Positions 23,600 to 35,412 of a stretch of DNA of 64,000 nt are shown here, piece by piece; the stretch's first letter is position 1, and every line of letters starts with the position of its first letter. The position numbers and the translations under genes are program-made. This DNA comes from Congeria kusceri. Lineage: Eukaryota; Mollusca; Bivalvia; Myida; Dreissenidae. A model generated the notes under the pieces. It made no database searches, was not told the origin of the DNA, and saw only the letters and a list, made by a program, of their open reading frames with translations. Where the stretch lies: NCBI GenBank assembly GCA_027627225.1, contig CM051029.1, positions 29,985,748-30,049,747 of the forward strand, read 5' to 3'.

Positions 23600-25260
23600 A
23601 ATTTTGTAATATACTTTTTTGACAGTTTTGCTACTCCAGGGGTCATATTCCATCTTAACATCTTAAGTAAAATCTTATCCTTAGCCTTAAAATCGTCATT
23701 TTTCCTAAGCATTTTATTCCATTTTAACATGATATTCTGCTTAGTTTTCACATATTATAAACTAACTGTTAACTACTTTTTACTTAACTGTTGTTGGATT
23801 CGCTAATGTATATGCTGTTTTAAAAATATAAGCTTATAATATAAATTTCGGTACTTATGTGAAAATATTTTGAGATTAACTTAACATTGATGGACAATAC
23901 ATTTTAAGAAAAAAGAAACTAATACTAGTTTGCTAGTAAATCACTTTAAAAAACTTCAAACACTTGCTTATACGGTTGTAAAGCTTGTAGCACAGTCTTT
24001 GCATTCAAAAAGTGTTTAATATTTTGAATATTCAGCATTTTGTTTGTTTTTAAGGTTAATATTGATCTTTGACAGCGTAATCATCTGTCTTCCACAGATA
24101 GTGTCCGGTTATGAAACTCATAATGGTCGTTTTTCACTATATACATGGATATCCAGATAATGTGTGTTCGTAATGAATATTTAATGTCGGAATGTCAAGT
24201 AGGAATGCCATCAAATTAATATATGTTTGTAGCGCAAAGAAAGGGCATGCAATTGAAAGTCGGACGAAAAACTTGTCTCATTAAGTTTCTTGCCCGACAT
24301 TGTTTTTTTTATTATTTTGAAATGAATTTTTTTAAGGCTTTAAAAATATTGTATTCGTACAGAGTTTTAAGCTGCTGAAAGTGACTGTTTCTAGTTTTTA
24401 CACCTGATTACGTTTTAATTAGTGGCATACGTTTTACAATGGACCAAAATTCATCAGCTAAACATTTGACGCAATAAAGATATTGAATTGAAACTATTCA
24501 AAACGGCATGACTGAGAGAAAAAAATAACATAATTGCACAATGACGCTATATTTATTTTAAAATTTGATTTACATGTTTGCAAAGCAATATTGTTTTTAA
24601 AGTTACCATTTTTAATAATATAAATCGCTTAGCAATGTCTAAGTCATATTTATCATATTGAGGAAATGTTATTGTCAATACGTAAATGAATATAGCGAAC
24701 AACTGCGGTGCCTGCAGCGCTTTGATTATTAGATTGCTTTATATCCTTCAAAAATATGAGTTGTTTTATCACGTTAAGGATTGTATCATTTAAAACGATA
24801 TTCTAGTATCAAACGTAAAACAAAGGGAAGTAGCGACTGACATCAACATGTACGAATTGATTTTAATAATTCGGCTCAACTTAAAATGACTGTTTTCCAC
24901 ATTATTGTGTTTAATTTCAGTGCTTATCTTAGGTAGAAAATTTTATTAGTACTTTTCTTTTTTGTGTGCCACTTTGAATGCATAAACGTGATGAGACGTG
25001 CAGCGCTCCAGGAAATGACCAGACGTGTTCTACGAGCTGTATAACGAATGGTTCGTGATAAGTCATCGTCACTTTAATCGTAAAAAGGATGCATTCAGTA
25101 CAGTACGATATAATAGTAATTTTAATATGAGATTGTTGAGTCCTAATTACGAACAATAAACTTTTAATTACTTATTATTCAGTCGTAATTACGACATAAA
25201 ACAAAGGTATCGTCTAGCATCAGAGAGCGGCCACACATCATGAATAGCTGAATTTGAATG
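23600..25260. other. No gene recognised (possible intron of the lectin-type locus)
   Basis: AT-rich, with short ORFs lacking motifs. A small Cys-rich frame at 24993-25052 (ETCSAPGNDQTC, then STSC) has weak splice signals and was not called. Confidence 0.4.
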
Positions 25261-25319
25261 TTACTGCCCAGAGGCCCAGATAATGCGTGTATACGCGTAA
25301 ATTACGCACACACGTTTGG

Positions 25320-25540
25320 AAGGTACGCAGAGAAAATAAAATGTGGGTGTACATATACGCAGACAAAAATAATAAACTTTGGGTGTACATATACGCAGAC
25401 AAAAATGATAGAATTTGGGTGTACATATAATCAGAAAAAATAATAAAATTTGGGTGTACATATACGCATACTGAAACGATAATATATGGATGTACATATA
25501 CGCAGAAAAAAAACAATGGATGTACATGTACGCACAAATT
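25320..25540. repeat. ~36-bp tandem repeat (GGGTGTACATATACGCAGAC)
   Basis: About five to six units, each with the core GGTGTACATATACGCA followed by GACAAAAATAATAAAATTT or a variant. The later units change GGGTGT to GGATGT. ORFs on both strands are repeat artefacts. Confidence 0.85.
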
Positions 25541-26006
25541 TTCCATGTTAGCGTCAAAATATAGGGACTGGTGTGCAAAGATGATAGTTATGACAGGCCT
25601 ACCTACCAGAATTTACAGATGATATATATGTTCAATAGTTCGATTAAATTGTTCAGAAGTCTTATTTGTAACAGTATTTTATTCAAATGGCGTTGCTATT
25701 TTATGGAGGAATATAATAATAATAATATATGCTTTGGTCCACATATTTTATGGTTTTGATGGATGTTAATTTACTATCACTTAAACATAGAGTGTACATT
25801 AAATGCCATTCTCTCGTATATTCCTGAGAGTGTGTGCATTTACTCCCAAATATTCAGAAGATTGCGTACAATTACCCACAGCACGAAAGTTTATCTGGAG
25901 CACTGAGTTATTATGTTGATGTCTCACATCTTTTCATCCTGCATATCATTTCAACAAACATATCCCGAGTTTCAGTGTTTACACCTATAGTGTATTTTTA
26001 TATCAG

Positions 26007-26177
26007 ACTGTTTTCCGTTTGGCCGAGTTCCATATGGCGAAATACTTGGAAATCTACATCATCGTGGAACAAAACGATTACTGGAGTGTGACAGAGGTTA
26101 CGTTCCAAAGGACGGGAACACAGTACAAAGTGTATGCAAGGATGGACAATGGACCAACATTACACGCTGTATTCAAG
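26007..26177 (+). CDS. Sushi/CCP domain exon
   Basis: A 171-nt exon encodes one complete sushi domain: CFPFGRVPYGEILGN, then LLECDRGYVPKDGN, SVCKDGQWTN and TRCIQG. Four Cys, the CDRGY motif and G-Q-W are all present. The acceptor is TATCAG (ending 26006) and the donor CAAG|GTTAGT (GT 26178-26179). It is a symmetric phase 1-1 exon, the same length and phase as 8470-8640 on the minus strand, and shares CxPFG, ILGN-like, CD-GY and CIQG motifs with it, so the two are paralogous. It is part of a secreted lectin-type locus running from 22351 to 30502. Confidence 0.85.
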
Positions 26178-26593
26178 GTTAGTGCCTTGATCAACCCTAG
26201 ATGGGGCATTCACAGAGCATCTTATGTTAAATTGTATCATTATCCATAACAGTAATCTGGAAATTTCCCCATCTGTATTATTTCATAAAGAAACAGCAAA
26301 GCACAATGTTATATTTATACAAGTATCAGTTTTACATTTTAATTTATTAATATTAACAACATATGCACGTGTTTATATAGTAAAAAAAGAAAATACTTTC
26401 AAATTGTGCACTTGAGGTAAACACATTTGAGCAATTACTTAAGATGCTTTGTGAATACGATCCATACTTTTTTTCTCAGTTTGATTTTCATAGCGCAAAA
26501 TACGCGTTTTACTTGACAGCTATTGGGAAGTATAAAACTGTAAGAAAAATAATATTTATCTTATCAAGGTGTGACAAACAGAAAGGTTGGAAT

Positions 26594-26833
26594 AGGCGTG
26601 TCGTGGGAAACCCGGGCTTAATGCGTGTGCGTAAAGTATTGTGCCGGATTAGCCTGTGCAGTCCGCACAGGCTAATCCAGCCCGACACTTTCCGCTTTTA
26701 TGGTATTTTCTGTTTCAAGGAAGTCTCTTCTAAACATAAATCCACTGTAAGCGGAAAGTGTCGTACTGCATAGGCTAATCTGGGACGAAACTTTACGCAA
26801 ATGCATTAAGTGCGGTTTTCCCACGACACGCCT
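26594..26833. mobile_element. MITE with long terminal inverted repeats, ~240 bp
   Basis: The ends AGGCGTGTCGTGGGAAA and TTTTCCCACGACACGCCT are inverted copies, and the similarity extends inward (CTTAATGC, GCGTAAAGT, GATTAGCCT). Inside lies a perfect 14-bp-stem hairpin, GGATTAGCCTGTGC ... GCACAGGCTAATCC, with a 5-base loop at about 26647-26679. It is markedly more GC-rich than the flanks and has no coding potential. Confidence 0.85.
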
Positions 26834-28520
26834 CTATAATATTTTCAGAATATATGTTTACTGCCTATAGGGGTCGTTAACGATAGAAAGTCGTTGAAAA
26901 TTATGTTTTGTAAATAAATTCCATCTCTGAATAAATGCAGATTGTTAACTACACCGAAATATACAACTGGTTATTCGGTAAATTTTACGTATTATTATAA
27001 TAACGAATAAAATAATAATTTGAATCTCGATAAAATGAAAAAACGAATAACGGCATCGTATCAATTTCGAAACAATGATGGAAAATCATTAGAAATATAT
27101 GTAGAAGGTCTAAATTAATATAAATTGCTTATTTGTATATATTTTAAATGTGGTTTATATTACATTGGGTATGACTTTTCAGTTATCATTACTTTAGAGT
27201 TTTCCCGCGGATCACTCCATATCAACAAAATTTACTATTAAGTGCCCGTGGAGGTGTCGTGAGATGACCATGGGAGTTACTTGTGATATGAAGGCACATA
27301 GCATACTGTATCATTGGGCCAAAAAGGAAATCTTTGTTTCGGGTAATCGAACCCTACCTAGCAAAAACCCCAAGACCCGGAAGTTCTTAGCGACGATTTT
27401 TTTTTTCGAGAAATCCGTATTCGTCATATTTTAGATAATTTTAAATGTTTGTTTTTTTTATCGAAATGTGACTTTAAAAAAAAAAAACAAGTTTAAAATA
27501 CTCAATCCTGACGCTACCTAACTTTTTTAAGAACGTTGCCCGAAACACACAATTTTATTTTGTTTGGCCTTTGGAAAGATATATTTGTATATAATAAATT
27601 AAAACAATACAGTTGTTGCATTTTATATTGGATGTAACAATTAAGAATACAACTGATAGTTTGAAACTAACTAATGGTTATATACAACTTTTGGCCGACT
27701 TATCAATTATGTTTCTGAGGAATGCGTGCAGAATCAGACACAATGGGGAAACTCAATGTTCATCTTCTATATAAAGAGCCACCGGACGTACAATGAAAGT
27801 GTGGTATGTTTTTACAAAATATACATGTGCTGCTGTTAATGTGTATATACGATGTTCATATACATGACTCGCATAATTAGCAAAAGTTAGTAAACACGTA
27901 TGATAACTTTAGCATCGTCAGTGTTTTGCAGCCTAAAAGAACTATCGACTCAACATATATACATGTATTTGATTAATGCGATTTACAACAAGTGTATGGA
28001 GGGGAATGACCGCCAAATTTCCAACTGTGTTTAGTGTACATTTTTTAGATGCATTATTGACAACCCAGACGTGTACGTTTGTCTTGCAACATTTTGATCG
28101 CTGACAGTCGGTTAACCCAGTCTTGTAACTGTGCTTCTCCATACAACATACGTAGTAAGAATGTCATGTCGATTTTTATATGAACAGAGATCGAATTGAT
28201 TAATGCAAACCTGAACGAGATAACTATGTACCGTTCGAATATGCACCGTTGCGACTTACAAATGTAGACGAAACAACATTATATACACAGACGAAGACGT
28301 CACTCGTAAATCCAATTCCCAATTGTTATATTATAAAACGGCGAACAGATTTCAGATTGTGCAAGGTTGGTATCAGTTTAAAGAAGAAACTTTCATCTTC
28401 CAAAAATTGCAATAAAAATATATGGCATATTACTTCTAAGCAAATGCATCTCACTTAAATGCAGAAACCGGAAGAAAAGGTGATTTCGGCAGTGATATTT
28501 CGACAAAAGCCCCATGCCAC
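26834..28520. other. Probable intron; no exon recognised
   Basis: AT-rich sequence between the sushi exon and the next exon-like segment. A minus-strand ORF (27942-28142) has several Cys but no recognised domain or good splice sites. Confidence 0.4.
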
Positions 28521-28544
28521 AGTAAACACCCCCCAAAAGCTCAT

Positions 28545-28771
28545 CTTTAAAGTTAGCCACCAAAGAAATGCAACCAAAATGCTCCAAACAATATTTCGAT
28601 TGCACCAAGGAGGTGAACACACTGAATTACTGGTATCGAACCTCAATGCGATGTTATATCAAACATATGCGAGATATGTTGGAACAAACTCCTCGCAGTG
28701 GTTACTTCCCCATAGGTACTCTTCTCAGTTACCGCTGCCACCACGAGTTGAAAACTGCCAGATTTTGAAGT
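28545..28771 (+). pseudogene. Decayed exon-like segment, half-sushi pattern
   Basis: A plus-strand frame reads PKCSKQYFDCTK, YWYRTSMRCYIKHMRD, then SGYFPIGTLLSYRCHH before a TGA at 28769-28771. The G-Y-F-P-I-G-T-x-L-x-Y-x-C pattern is that of the first half of a sushi domain. The expected second half (G-x-W and last Cys) is missing, and a strong donor (CGG|GTGAGA, about 28789) lies just after the stop. It is best read as a degraded exon of this locus; it might instead be a split-domain exon with an unrecognised donor. Confidence 0.35.
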
Positions 28772-29799
28772 TTTCGGGTGAGACGATTTTAAAGATTTGT
28801 TTTTTACAAAATGTTAGTTGCATCATTATTATTTTATAACAATGACAGATATGTTGCATTATTGATCCAGGTATATGTATAACGAGTTAAAAAAAAAATT
28901 AAAAAAATAAGATAACTTAACAACACAAGGATTTTACGTTTCCACGTTTTTATCATGTGAATGTCCAGTCCGTATCCCGCTTTTGTGTTTGCAATCAGCT
29001 TTTACGAACACATCTCAGTGTACACAAAAACTGATAACAAATTTCAATCGACAATTCAGTAAACGCTTACTTTAATGTAATGCAGTTAAATCGTGCATTT
29101 CCGTAGTAATTGCGGAAAGGTCATTGGGCGGATTTTCATTGACCTTCACGCATGACTTAGAATTGACGTTCTTTATATTTCTCGACTTTAGAACTTTAAG
29201 CTTGTTAGATGCCTTGCGTAGCTCTGTAAGGTGTAATGTTGTGTGTGTGTGCGTTGACTTTTATAAACCGCACGCGTGTAAGACTGACGAACTGACATGT
29301 TTGAATTGAAGTTGCTGTATAAGAAGGCACGAACAAGCACGACGATAGCATTGGGGTTACCAACTTACAATGATAACTTGTTACAATATGTGCACGTCTG
29401 CGTTGTCAATGTTACCAGCTACAAAAGTACAATGAACAAGGATTTGAATTTAGCGGCGATCTCCATCCATACAAGAGTTACTCTTAAGTTTTCGTCAACT
29501 GCATTTCGAAAATATATGAAACGAACGCATTCGAATGAAATTGGAATGGTTTATCTTTTTAACATTTTATTTGACCCGTTTCATATATTCCAATTATACA
29601 GTTATATTTAACGTATTCACTAACTATTTTACGCGAGAAATAACACGTCAAAAGGCCAATACATTTAAAATGCATTAACAAGCATTTCAGATACCACTGT
29701 GATCATAATGTTCATTTTTAAACGATTTATAAAAAAGACAACACTATATTTGTAAAAATATAATTATTGTTATTGAATTATGTTCAGTTCGGTTTACAG

Positions 29800-29917
29800 G
29801 CGTTTTGTGAACACTATGGGTACCATGTTGTCACAATTGAGTCCGGAGGGGAAAACACGTTTTTGACATATAAAATGAAAAGCAATTTCCCATTCCAAAG
29901 CAATACAATACTTATAA
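29800..29917 (+). CDS. C-type lectin domain, middle exon
   Basis: Begins AFCEHYGYHVVTIESGGENT and continues FLTYKMKSNFPF. FCE-x-YG-HVVTIES is characteristic of the C-type lectin fold. The acceptor is GGTTTACAG (ending 29799). The donor is weak: ATAA|GTCGGG. Phase 0 to phase 1 matches the minus-strand CTLD exon 6742-6829 and fits the next exon at 30279. Confidence 0.75.
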
Positions 29918-30278
29918 GTCGGGTTTTAAATCCGTTTAAACGTCATTGTCGCCTTTGATCGTGTCTGTAAGAAAAAATATGCCTATGTGAAGTATCTTAT
30001 ATCCGTGCTGGTTTGCTAAAGTATAAACAGTTGCATGTAAATAAATACATGCGTATCTTATGGAATATAAATAAATTCCATTTATGCAATAAGTCTATAC
30101 ATATATAATAGTCTTTGCACGCACAATGTAAATTGGTATTGCTCTTGTCTAAACGGCATATGGCTTTTTTCAAAGTAACATAAAGATCGTCAGAATATCG
30201 ATATGATACGCGTTCATTATACATTTTAGTACAGCACCATCAGCAATTAATACTAATTGATAAGATTGTTGTTCACAG

Positions 30279-30502
30279 ATGCCACATTTGATGGCTTCTT
30301 CCTGGGCTTCTATGAAATAAAGAACACCATTTTTCGAATGGACAACAAATCGAAAGTCATATACGACAATTTTCATGCCGGTAAGCCAAACAGTGAAAAG
30401 GAGAAGTTCATTGCTGATGTTGGCGCCGCACCATTTGGCTGGCGGTGGGCTGACGTAACGTCATACAAAAAAAACCTAACAGTTTGTGAAAGTGAGAGAT
30501 AA
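30279..30502 (+). CDS. C-type lectin domain, last exon, cysteine-poor
   Basis: The acceptor is GTTCACAG (ending 30278). The exon reads ATFDGFFLGFYEIKN, then YDNFHAGKPN, GWRWADVTSYK and LTVCESER, with stop TAA at 30500-30502. Lectin landmarks are FFLGFY (WLG position), KPN (EPN position), WAD (WND position) and the terminal VCE. The two cysteines that normally form the inner-loop disulfide are absent: there is none between KPN and the Trp region, and S replaces C after WAD. The minus-strand paralogue keeps them. The fold may be less stable or specialised; ligand binding cannot be predicted. Confidence 0.75.
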
Positions 30503-30917
30503 ACACTATATTTTGCCTTTATATTGGTTTGTAAGACCAGAGTCTGTTGATTGTTAGTTTCTCGGATCTGCCGACCAGAATCTTTCGAAAATACAATGTA
30601 ATTGGAGCAAAAGAAATATAATCAAAACAAAACAAAAATAATAATAATTGATAAAAAAAATTAATTGCACTGATGCCGTATTCCTTTTAGATGAAATTGA
30701 ACCAAAACAAATATTGTATAAACTATAAGCCAAACAATTGGTAAAAATTAAGTTATTTCCACTTATCCCGTAACCCTTATGGATATTAAAAAATACATTT
30801 CAACTCACAGTTATAATGTCAAAATACGGTGAAACATATATGTATATTACTTCAACATAAATTCTATATTGACTGTTACAGTAAATACATATTTATCTAA
30901 CAAACTTTGTAGTGTAC

Positions 30918-30996
<79 letters not shown>

Positions 30997-32230
30997 CATC
31001 ATTATTGGTATGTTTATCGCAAAAACATGTTTTCATAGTAGTTTTTTTTATTTCCAACTTCAACTGGACTGTTTGTCCACAAATGTCCTGGAAACTCAAA
31101 ATAAAAAAATATCTGGTATAATCTTACATCGTTTTCCATTTTAATAAATGAACACTCAAAACACATGCGTATTACCATCACGCAGCTTTTGTTACATGTA
31201 TTGTAGTATTCTAAAATTGTATTACACGCTTTAATTATTTCCTAGTATATTTGTGTTCGTGCACGTGTTTTACGAGTTTAGACTATAACTGTCTTTTAGT
31301 AAAGTACACTTACATCGGCGATTTATTTCGATTCCAGTACAAAAACTACTGTAGTCATCGTACCGGATTTGTAATATATTCATGCATAAATGTCAGTGTC
31401 AGGTTAATGTGTTCGAGACATAGCAATACATTCTGCACATTACCGCCAATTATATTCCTTTCGGCGATGATGAAATAAACTAAACGTTGTAATATATTTA
31501 GTGGAAACTTTTAAAGATTAGATACTTGAAAAGAACAACCAAATTAATTTCAACTTACCGGTATCGACTTGGTATTCTATTATATATGGTCAAATGTATT
31601 ATTATACTGATTTCAATACTGAACTACCATTACTTTGTTTCAGACGGTGTTTAGTGTTTAACACATACGTATCTACAACTGTTAGTAAATCATACATTGC
31701 ACTTTAAATATACTTTTATTAATATATTATTATGGATTAGTCGTGTCATTTCGTGTTGTATGTTTTATTATTTCGAGGGTTGAAAAGCAGAAGGTACTAT
31801 CTACTACACAATACAATTGCAGTTGATACCTTCTGGATTTTTAACACTCAAATTCTTGTTGCTGTCCATTTATGTGTTTATATACTTTTTAAGGTGCGAA
31901 TATTTTTGTATCTACATGTATTGTTCTTAATAAGAAGCATTTGATACTTGTCATTAACAATGTATATGTTTTGATAAAACAATAAAAGACTGTTCTTTAA
32001 CAATATCTTTTCATAAGGTTTTTACAACTACAATGTGATTGTTCTCATTTAATTTTTCCCTTTTAAAAATCGCTGACATAAAAACCTCCACCAGCAAAAT
32101 CATGTACAGACTCATTCATTTGTCATTGCAAACACAGTATAGTGTACTGTACATGCATGTTGTCCGTAAATATGCATTAATAACAGAACATGCTTTAGGG
32201 CGAAAGAGCATTCTTTTTAACATACGGTAC
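30503..32230. other. No gene recognised; contains an (ATT)n tract
   Basis: A perfect (ATT)n microsatellite lies at about 30918-30996 and gives poly-Ile, poly-Leu and poly-Asn artefact ORFs. The rest is AT-rich without recognised features. Confidence 0.5.
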
Positions 32231-32244
32231 ACGCATGCATTACA

Positions 32245-32352
32245 GATACACACACAGACACACGCATGCACACACGCACACACACACAGACACACGCACA
32301 CGCACACACGCGCGCGCACAAGCACAAGCAAACACGCACGCATGCACACACA
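32245..32352. repeat. Imperfect (CA)n microsatellite
   Basis: CACACA-rich tract with ACACGCA, CAGACA and GCGCGC interruptions. The ORFs on both strands here are low-complexity artefacts. Confidence 0.9.
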
Positions 32353-32579
32353 AATGATTTACATGTAAACACCCCATATACACCAGTTTGTGATTGTTAA
32401 TTTAAACATTGCCAGTCTACGTTAAAAATTTTTTGTTTTAGTTATTTTTTTTTCAGTTGGCATATTTTTTAAAACAACGTTTATAGAAGTACACTATTTA
32501 TAAAAAATGTGTGGTTATCGCCTTTGTAAAACTAGTTTTATCTAGTCGAAATGTAACGGGCATGGGTACTAATTTAACC

Positions 32580-33111
32580 TTAAAGGGACTATGTAACTGA
32601 AAATCGTCCCAAGGGGTAATTTCTTTCAAAAATCTGAAATTAATATATAAAAAATAGCATATTATAACTGTTCAAATAAGGTGTATATCATGGGATAAGA
32701 TTTTTCTCATTCTGAAGTAAAAATCTATGTATAATATTGGTTTGTTCGTTTGGCCCTTTGTGTTTGTTTGGCCCTTTTCATGTTAAAATTTTGACGTCAG
32801 AATTATGATTATTTTAAATAACCATAGTTTACAGATGTAACGTCAGATGTAACCTTACTCGATTCATTACCAAGTAGAATAGCGCAGTCTGCCTTCTGTC
32901 ATTTATTCGCATGGCTCCTAAGTTCGATACCCGTTTGTGGTTTTAATTTTTTCAGACATGTTTGCTGTTGTTGTTTTTTTCAAGTATCTCATTATGTATT
33001 ATATTATTTATTCTTAATTTAATTTACATGTCTTATTATAGCGCATTTCTAAAATTTAATATCGTTTATAGTGCAATAGGAATCAATTTTTCGTTGACAT
33101 AGTCCCTTTAA
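32580..33111. mobile_element. TTAA-flanked MITE carrying a tRNA-like module, copy 2
   Basis: The left end TTAAAGGGACTATGTAAC and right end GACATAGTCCCTTTAA are inverted repeats that include TTAA on both sides. Internal sequence shared with 18808-19294 includes TTTGACGTCAGAATT, AGCGCAGT, TTCTGTCATTT, AAGTTCGATACCCGTTTG and TTTTAATTT. The A-box part of the tRNA-like module is more degraded than in copy 1. Confidence 0.75.
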
Positions 33112-33392
33112 CGTTAACTGACTTCAGAATATTATCATTTGTGAAGCATGGTCATCGATTCAAATATACAATCATAAGGCTTAGCCAATTCTTACAGATG
33201 TCTCATCATAAATACTAACATGTTATATAGATATCACAGTAAATATTTAATAAGAATGCCTCATAATTATCCTCCTTTTAAACTAGTGTTTATACTGTTA
33301 GAAACAATATCCAAGTGGAAAATGTACATCTAAAGACTGGATGGTTTCTACACATGTGCGTCTATTTATTAAGTGAATGTTGGTTTTAAAGA
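33112..33392. other. No gene recognised
   Basis: Short AT-rich interval between the MITE and the 3' tail of the LINE. Confidence 0.5.
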
Positions 33393-35412
33393 CAGACAGA
33401 CAGACAGACAATTTATTTAGACTTATACATATGTACATCGTCTTAAATACATACAAATTTGAAATAAAGTTATGTCACGTATCAATATATTACAATGAAT
33501 ACAATTTAATTATACAAAAACCAAATTTGCGAAAAAATTCTAATTTTCATGGAACTTATAAATTTTAAATAAAGTACTGTCACTTGTCAATATGTTACAA
33601 TGAAAACAATTTAATTATACAATAACCAATGTTACGAAAAAAAAAACAAAAAAAGTACAATTTTAAAGGCAGTAAAGATAGACAAAATATTTTTGCGGAA
33701 AATAAAATAAAAACAAAATAATTTTATTAAAATAAATAGCTATGGTTTAAAAGTTAGAAAAAGTATATTACATTGCATTATTGTTAATAATTTACTGTGG
33801 TATTTATAATAGTATTTCGTATAGTTAAAGCTTCTTTTACATATTTACATAAATTAACAGTCTCAGATTTACACGTTGATGTCAATAAAATGTGGAACTT
33901 AACAACAGATGGCCTGATATAGTAAAAACATTTAATATATTTTTCTCGGGGTGTACGATAACAAGGACATATACAAGTGAAATGGAATTCATCCTCTGTA
34001 TCTATTTGGTTACAACATAGGCAATAACGTTCGTTACGAGGGATATTGTTACGGGAGTATCTGCCTGTCTGAATTCTCAATGGATGGGCAGACGCTCGTA
34101 ATCTTACAAAGTAAAAACGTAGGCTCTTGGGTAATAAATCTAAGTAGTCTTCATATTCGAGAGATGTTTTAAACATTCTATACATGTCTAAAACAGAACT
34201 ATTATTCATATTACCAAACCATTCTTGTTTAAATGTGTCAATAATTCTACATTTGAATTCACATACAAAAGCATGAGTGTTAGAAACATTGGGATTTTCA
34301 AATACATAGGAATATCCGTATTGATTTAACAATTTTTTAACATCCGCAACCCAATTGTTGTATCCTTTGTTGCAGTCATCCACTGCTTGTTTATACACAG
34401 TTTGTATAATAATATTTTTACTGTTAATAATTTTAAACCAATACTTAACAATTCGTGCATATCTATTTACATATAACGGGTAACTACCTAACTCTCCATA
34501 TACCGTAGCATTACATGTGTTTATTTTTACATTTAACAACCTTTTGCAAAATTTTAAATGGATGCGTTCGATCTCTTTAGATTTATTAAATCCCCATATT
34601 TCAGAGGCATAACATAAAATGGAGCCAACAAAAGAATCAAACAATTGACAAAATAATTTAGGCTTAAGATCATATTGCTTACATTTGTAGAGTAAAGTAT
34701 TGGTAGCCTTAAGGGCTTTTCCAGCCAAATGCTCTTGGTTTAATGTAAAGCTACCAGTGTAATTAATTACAGTGCCGAGATAGTTGAAATTATCGACGAC
34801 TTCTATTTTTTTACCATTGTAAGTCCATTTCTCATCTTTGCGAATTTTACCCCTTTTGCGAAAGACCATTATTTTGGTTTTTGACGTATTCACATTAAGC
34901 CCCCAACAATTACAGTATATGTAAAGTTTATCTAATTGGGATTGTACTTCTTCTGGTGTTTTACCTAAAATGGCCATGTCGTCTGCAAATAGCAACAAAA
35001 TTAAAATTAGGTCATCTATATTTAAGCCAGACAGTGTGTCATCTTGTAGAAACAGTTCTAAATCTTCTACAAACAGTGAAAAAAGAATCGGAGACATTAC
35101 CTCCCCTTGTCTTAGACCAACAGCATAGCTAAAATATTCAGAGTATGTTGTACAAGATTTGACATATGATTTTGCATTCTCATACATATTCTTAATTATT
35201 CGTAGTAATTTACCTTGTATTCCAGATTTATACATTTTTAACCATAGTGCACTGCGATATATACTATCAAAACATTTAAGCATATCCACGTACACAACAT
35301 ACAAGCGTTTGTTTTCTATTAAAAAATGCTGCACAACAGACATCAAAATATAAATAGTATCAACAGTCGAACATCCTTTTCTGAATCCGCAGCAGTCCAG
35401 AAATATGTTAAT
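33393..35412 (-). mobile_element. 5'-truncated non-LTR retrotransposon (LINE) with (TGTC)n tail
   Basis: Contains a long minus-strand reverse transcriptase ORF and ends 3' in a GACA/TGTC microsatellite (33393-33412). The RT frame can be followed upstream to about 35412 (GFRKGCSTVDTIFIL), where homology stops without an endonuclease domain, so the copy is truncated at its 5' end, as is common for LINEs. The same family's 3' end recurs at 56860-57176 on the plus strand. Confidence 0.85.
33784..35346 (-). CDS. LINE reverse transcriptase ORF (5'-truncated)
   Basis: About 520 residues are open with no internal stop. RT motifs are visible in order: VYVDMLKCFDSI (first catalytic Asp, residues ~18-29), GLRQGEVMSPILFSLF (~77-92), FADDMAILG (catalytic FADD, ~120-128), CWGLNVNTSKTKIM and FNYLGTVI. 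The C-terminal half includes CKRLLNVK and a CCHC-like cluster (YCLCCNQIDTEDEFHFTC, then CPCY; residues ~441-463). The reported start is not an ATG, and the frame continues upstream to about 35412, so the true N-terminus and the APE endonuclease are missing. It would reverse-transcribe its own RNA at the target site. An intact frame suggests a fairly young insertion, but this copy cannot be autonomous. Confidence 0.9.
   Translation of the reverse strand: MMSVVQHFLIENKRLYVVYVDMLKCFDSIYRSALWLKMYKSGIQGKLLRIIKNMYENAKSYVKSCTTYSEYFSYAVGLRQGEVMSPILFSLFVEDLELFLQDDTLSGLNIDDLILILLLFADDMAILGKTPEEVQSQLDKLYIYCNCWGLNVNTSKTKIMVFRKRGKIRKDEKWTYNGKKIEVVDNFNYLGTVINYTGSFTLNQEHLAGKALKATNTLLYKCKQYDLKPKLFCQLFDSFVGSILCYASEIWGFNKSKEIERIHLKFCKRLLNVKINTCNATVYGELGSYPLYVNRYARIVKYWFKIINSKNIIIQTVYKQAVDDCNKGYNNWVADVKKLLNQYGYSYVFENPNVSNTHAFVCEFKCRIIDTFKQEWFGNMNNSSVLDMYRMFKTSLEYEDYLDLLPKSLRFYFVRLRASAHPLRIQTGRYSRNNIPRNERYCLCCNQIDTEDEFHFTCICPCYRTPREKYIKCFYYIRPSVVKFHILLTSTCKSETVNLCKYVKEALTIRNTIINTTVNY

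Noticed and set aside
24993..25052. Small Cys-rich frame (ETCSAPGNDQTC, then STSC), EGF-like at a glance
   Set aside because: A stop immediately precedes the ATG and the possible acceptor and donor are weak; too short to call.
32039..32368. His/Thr-rich ORF and its Cys/Val-rich shadow
   Set aside because: Translation of a (CA)n tract.
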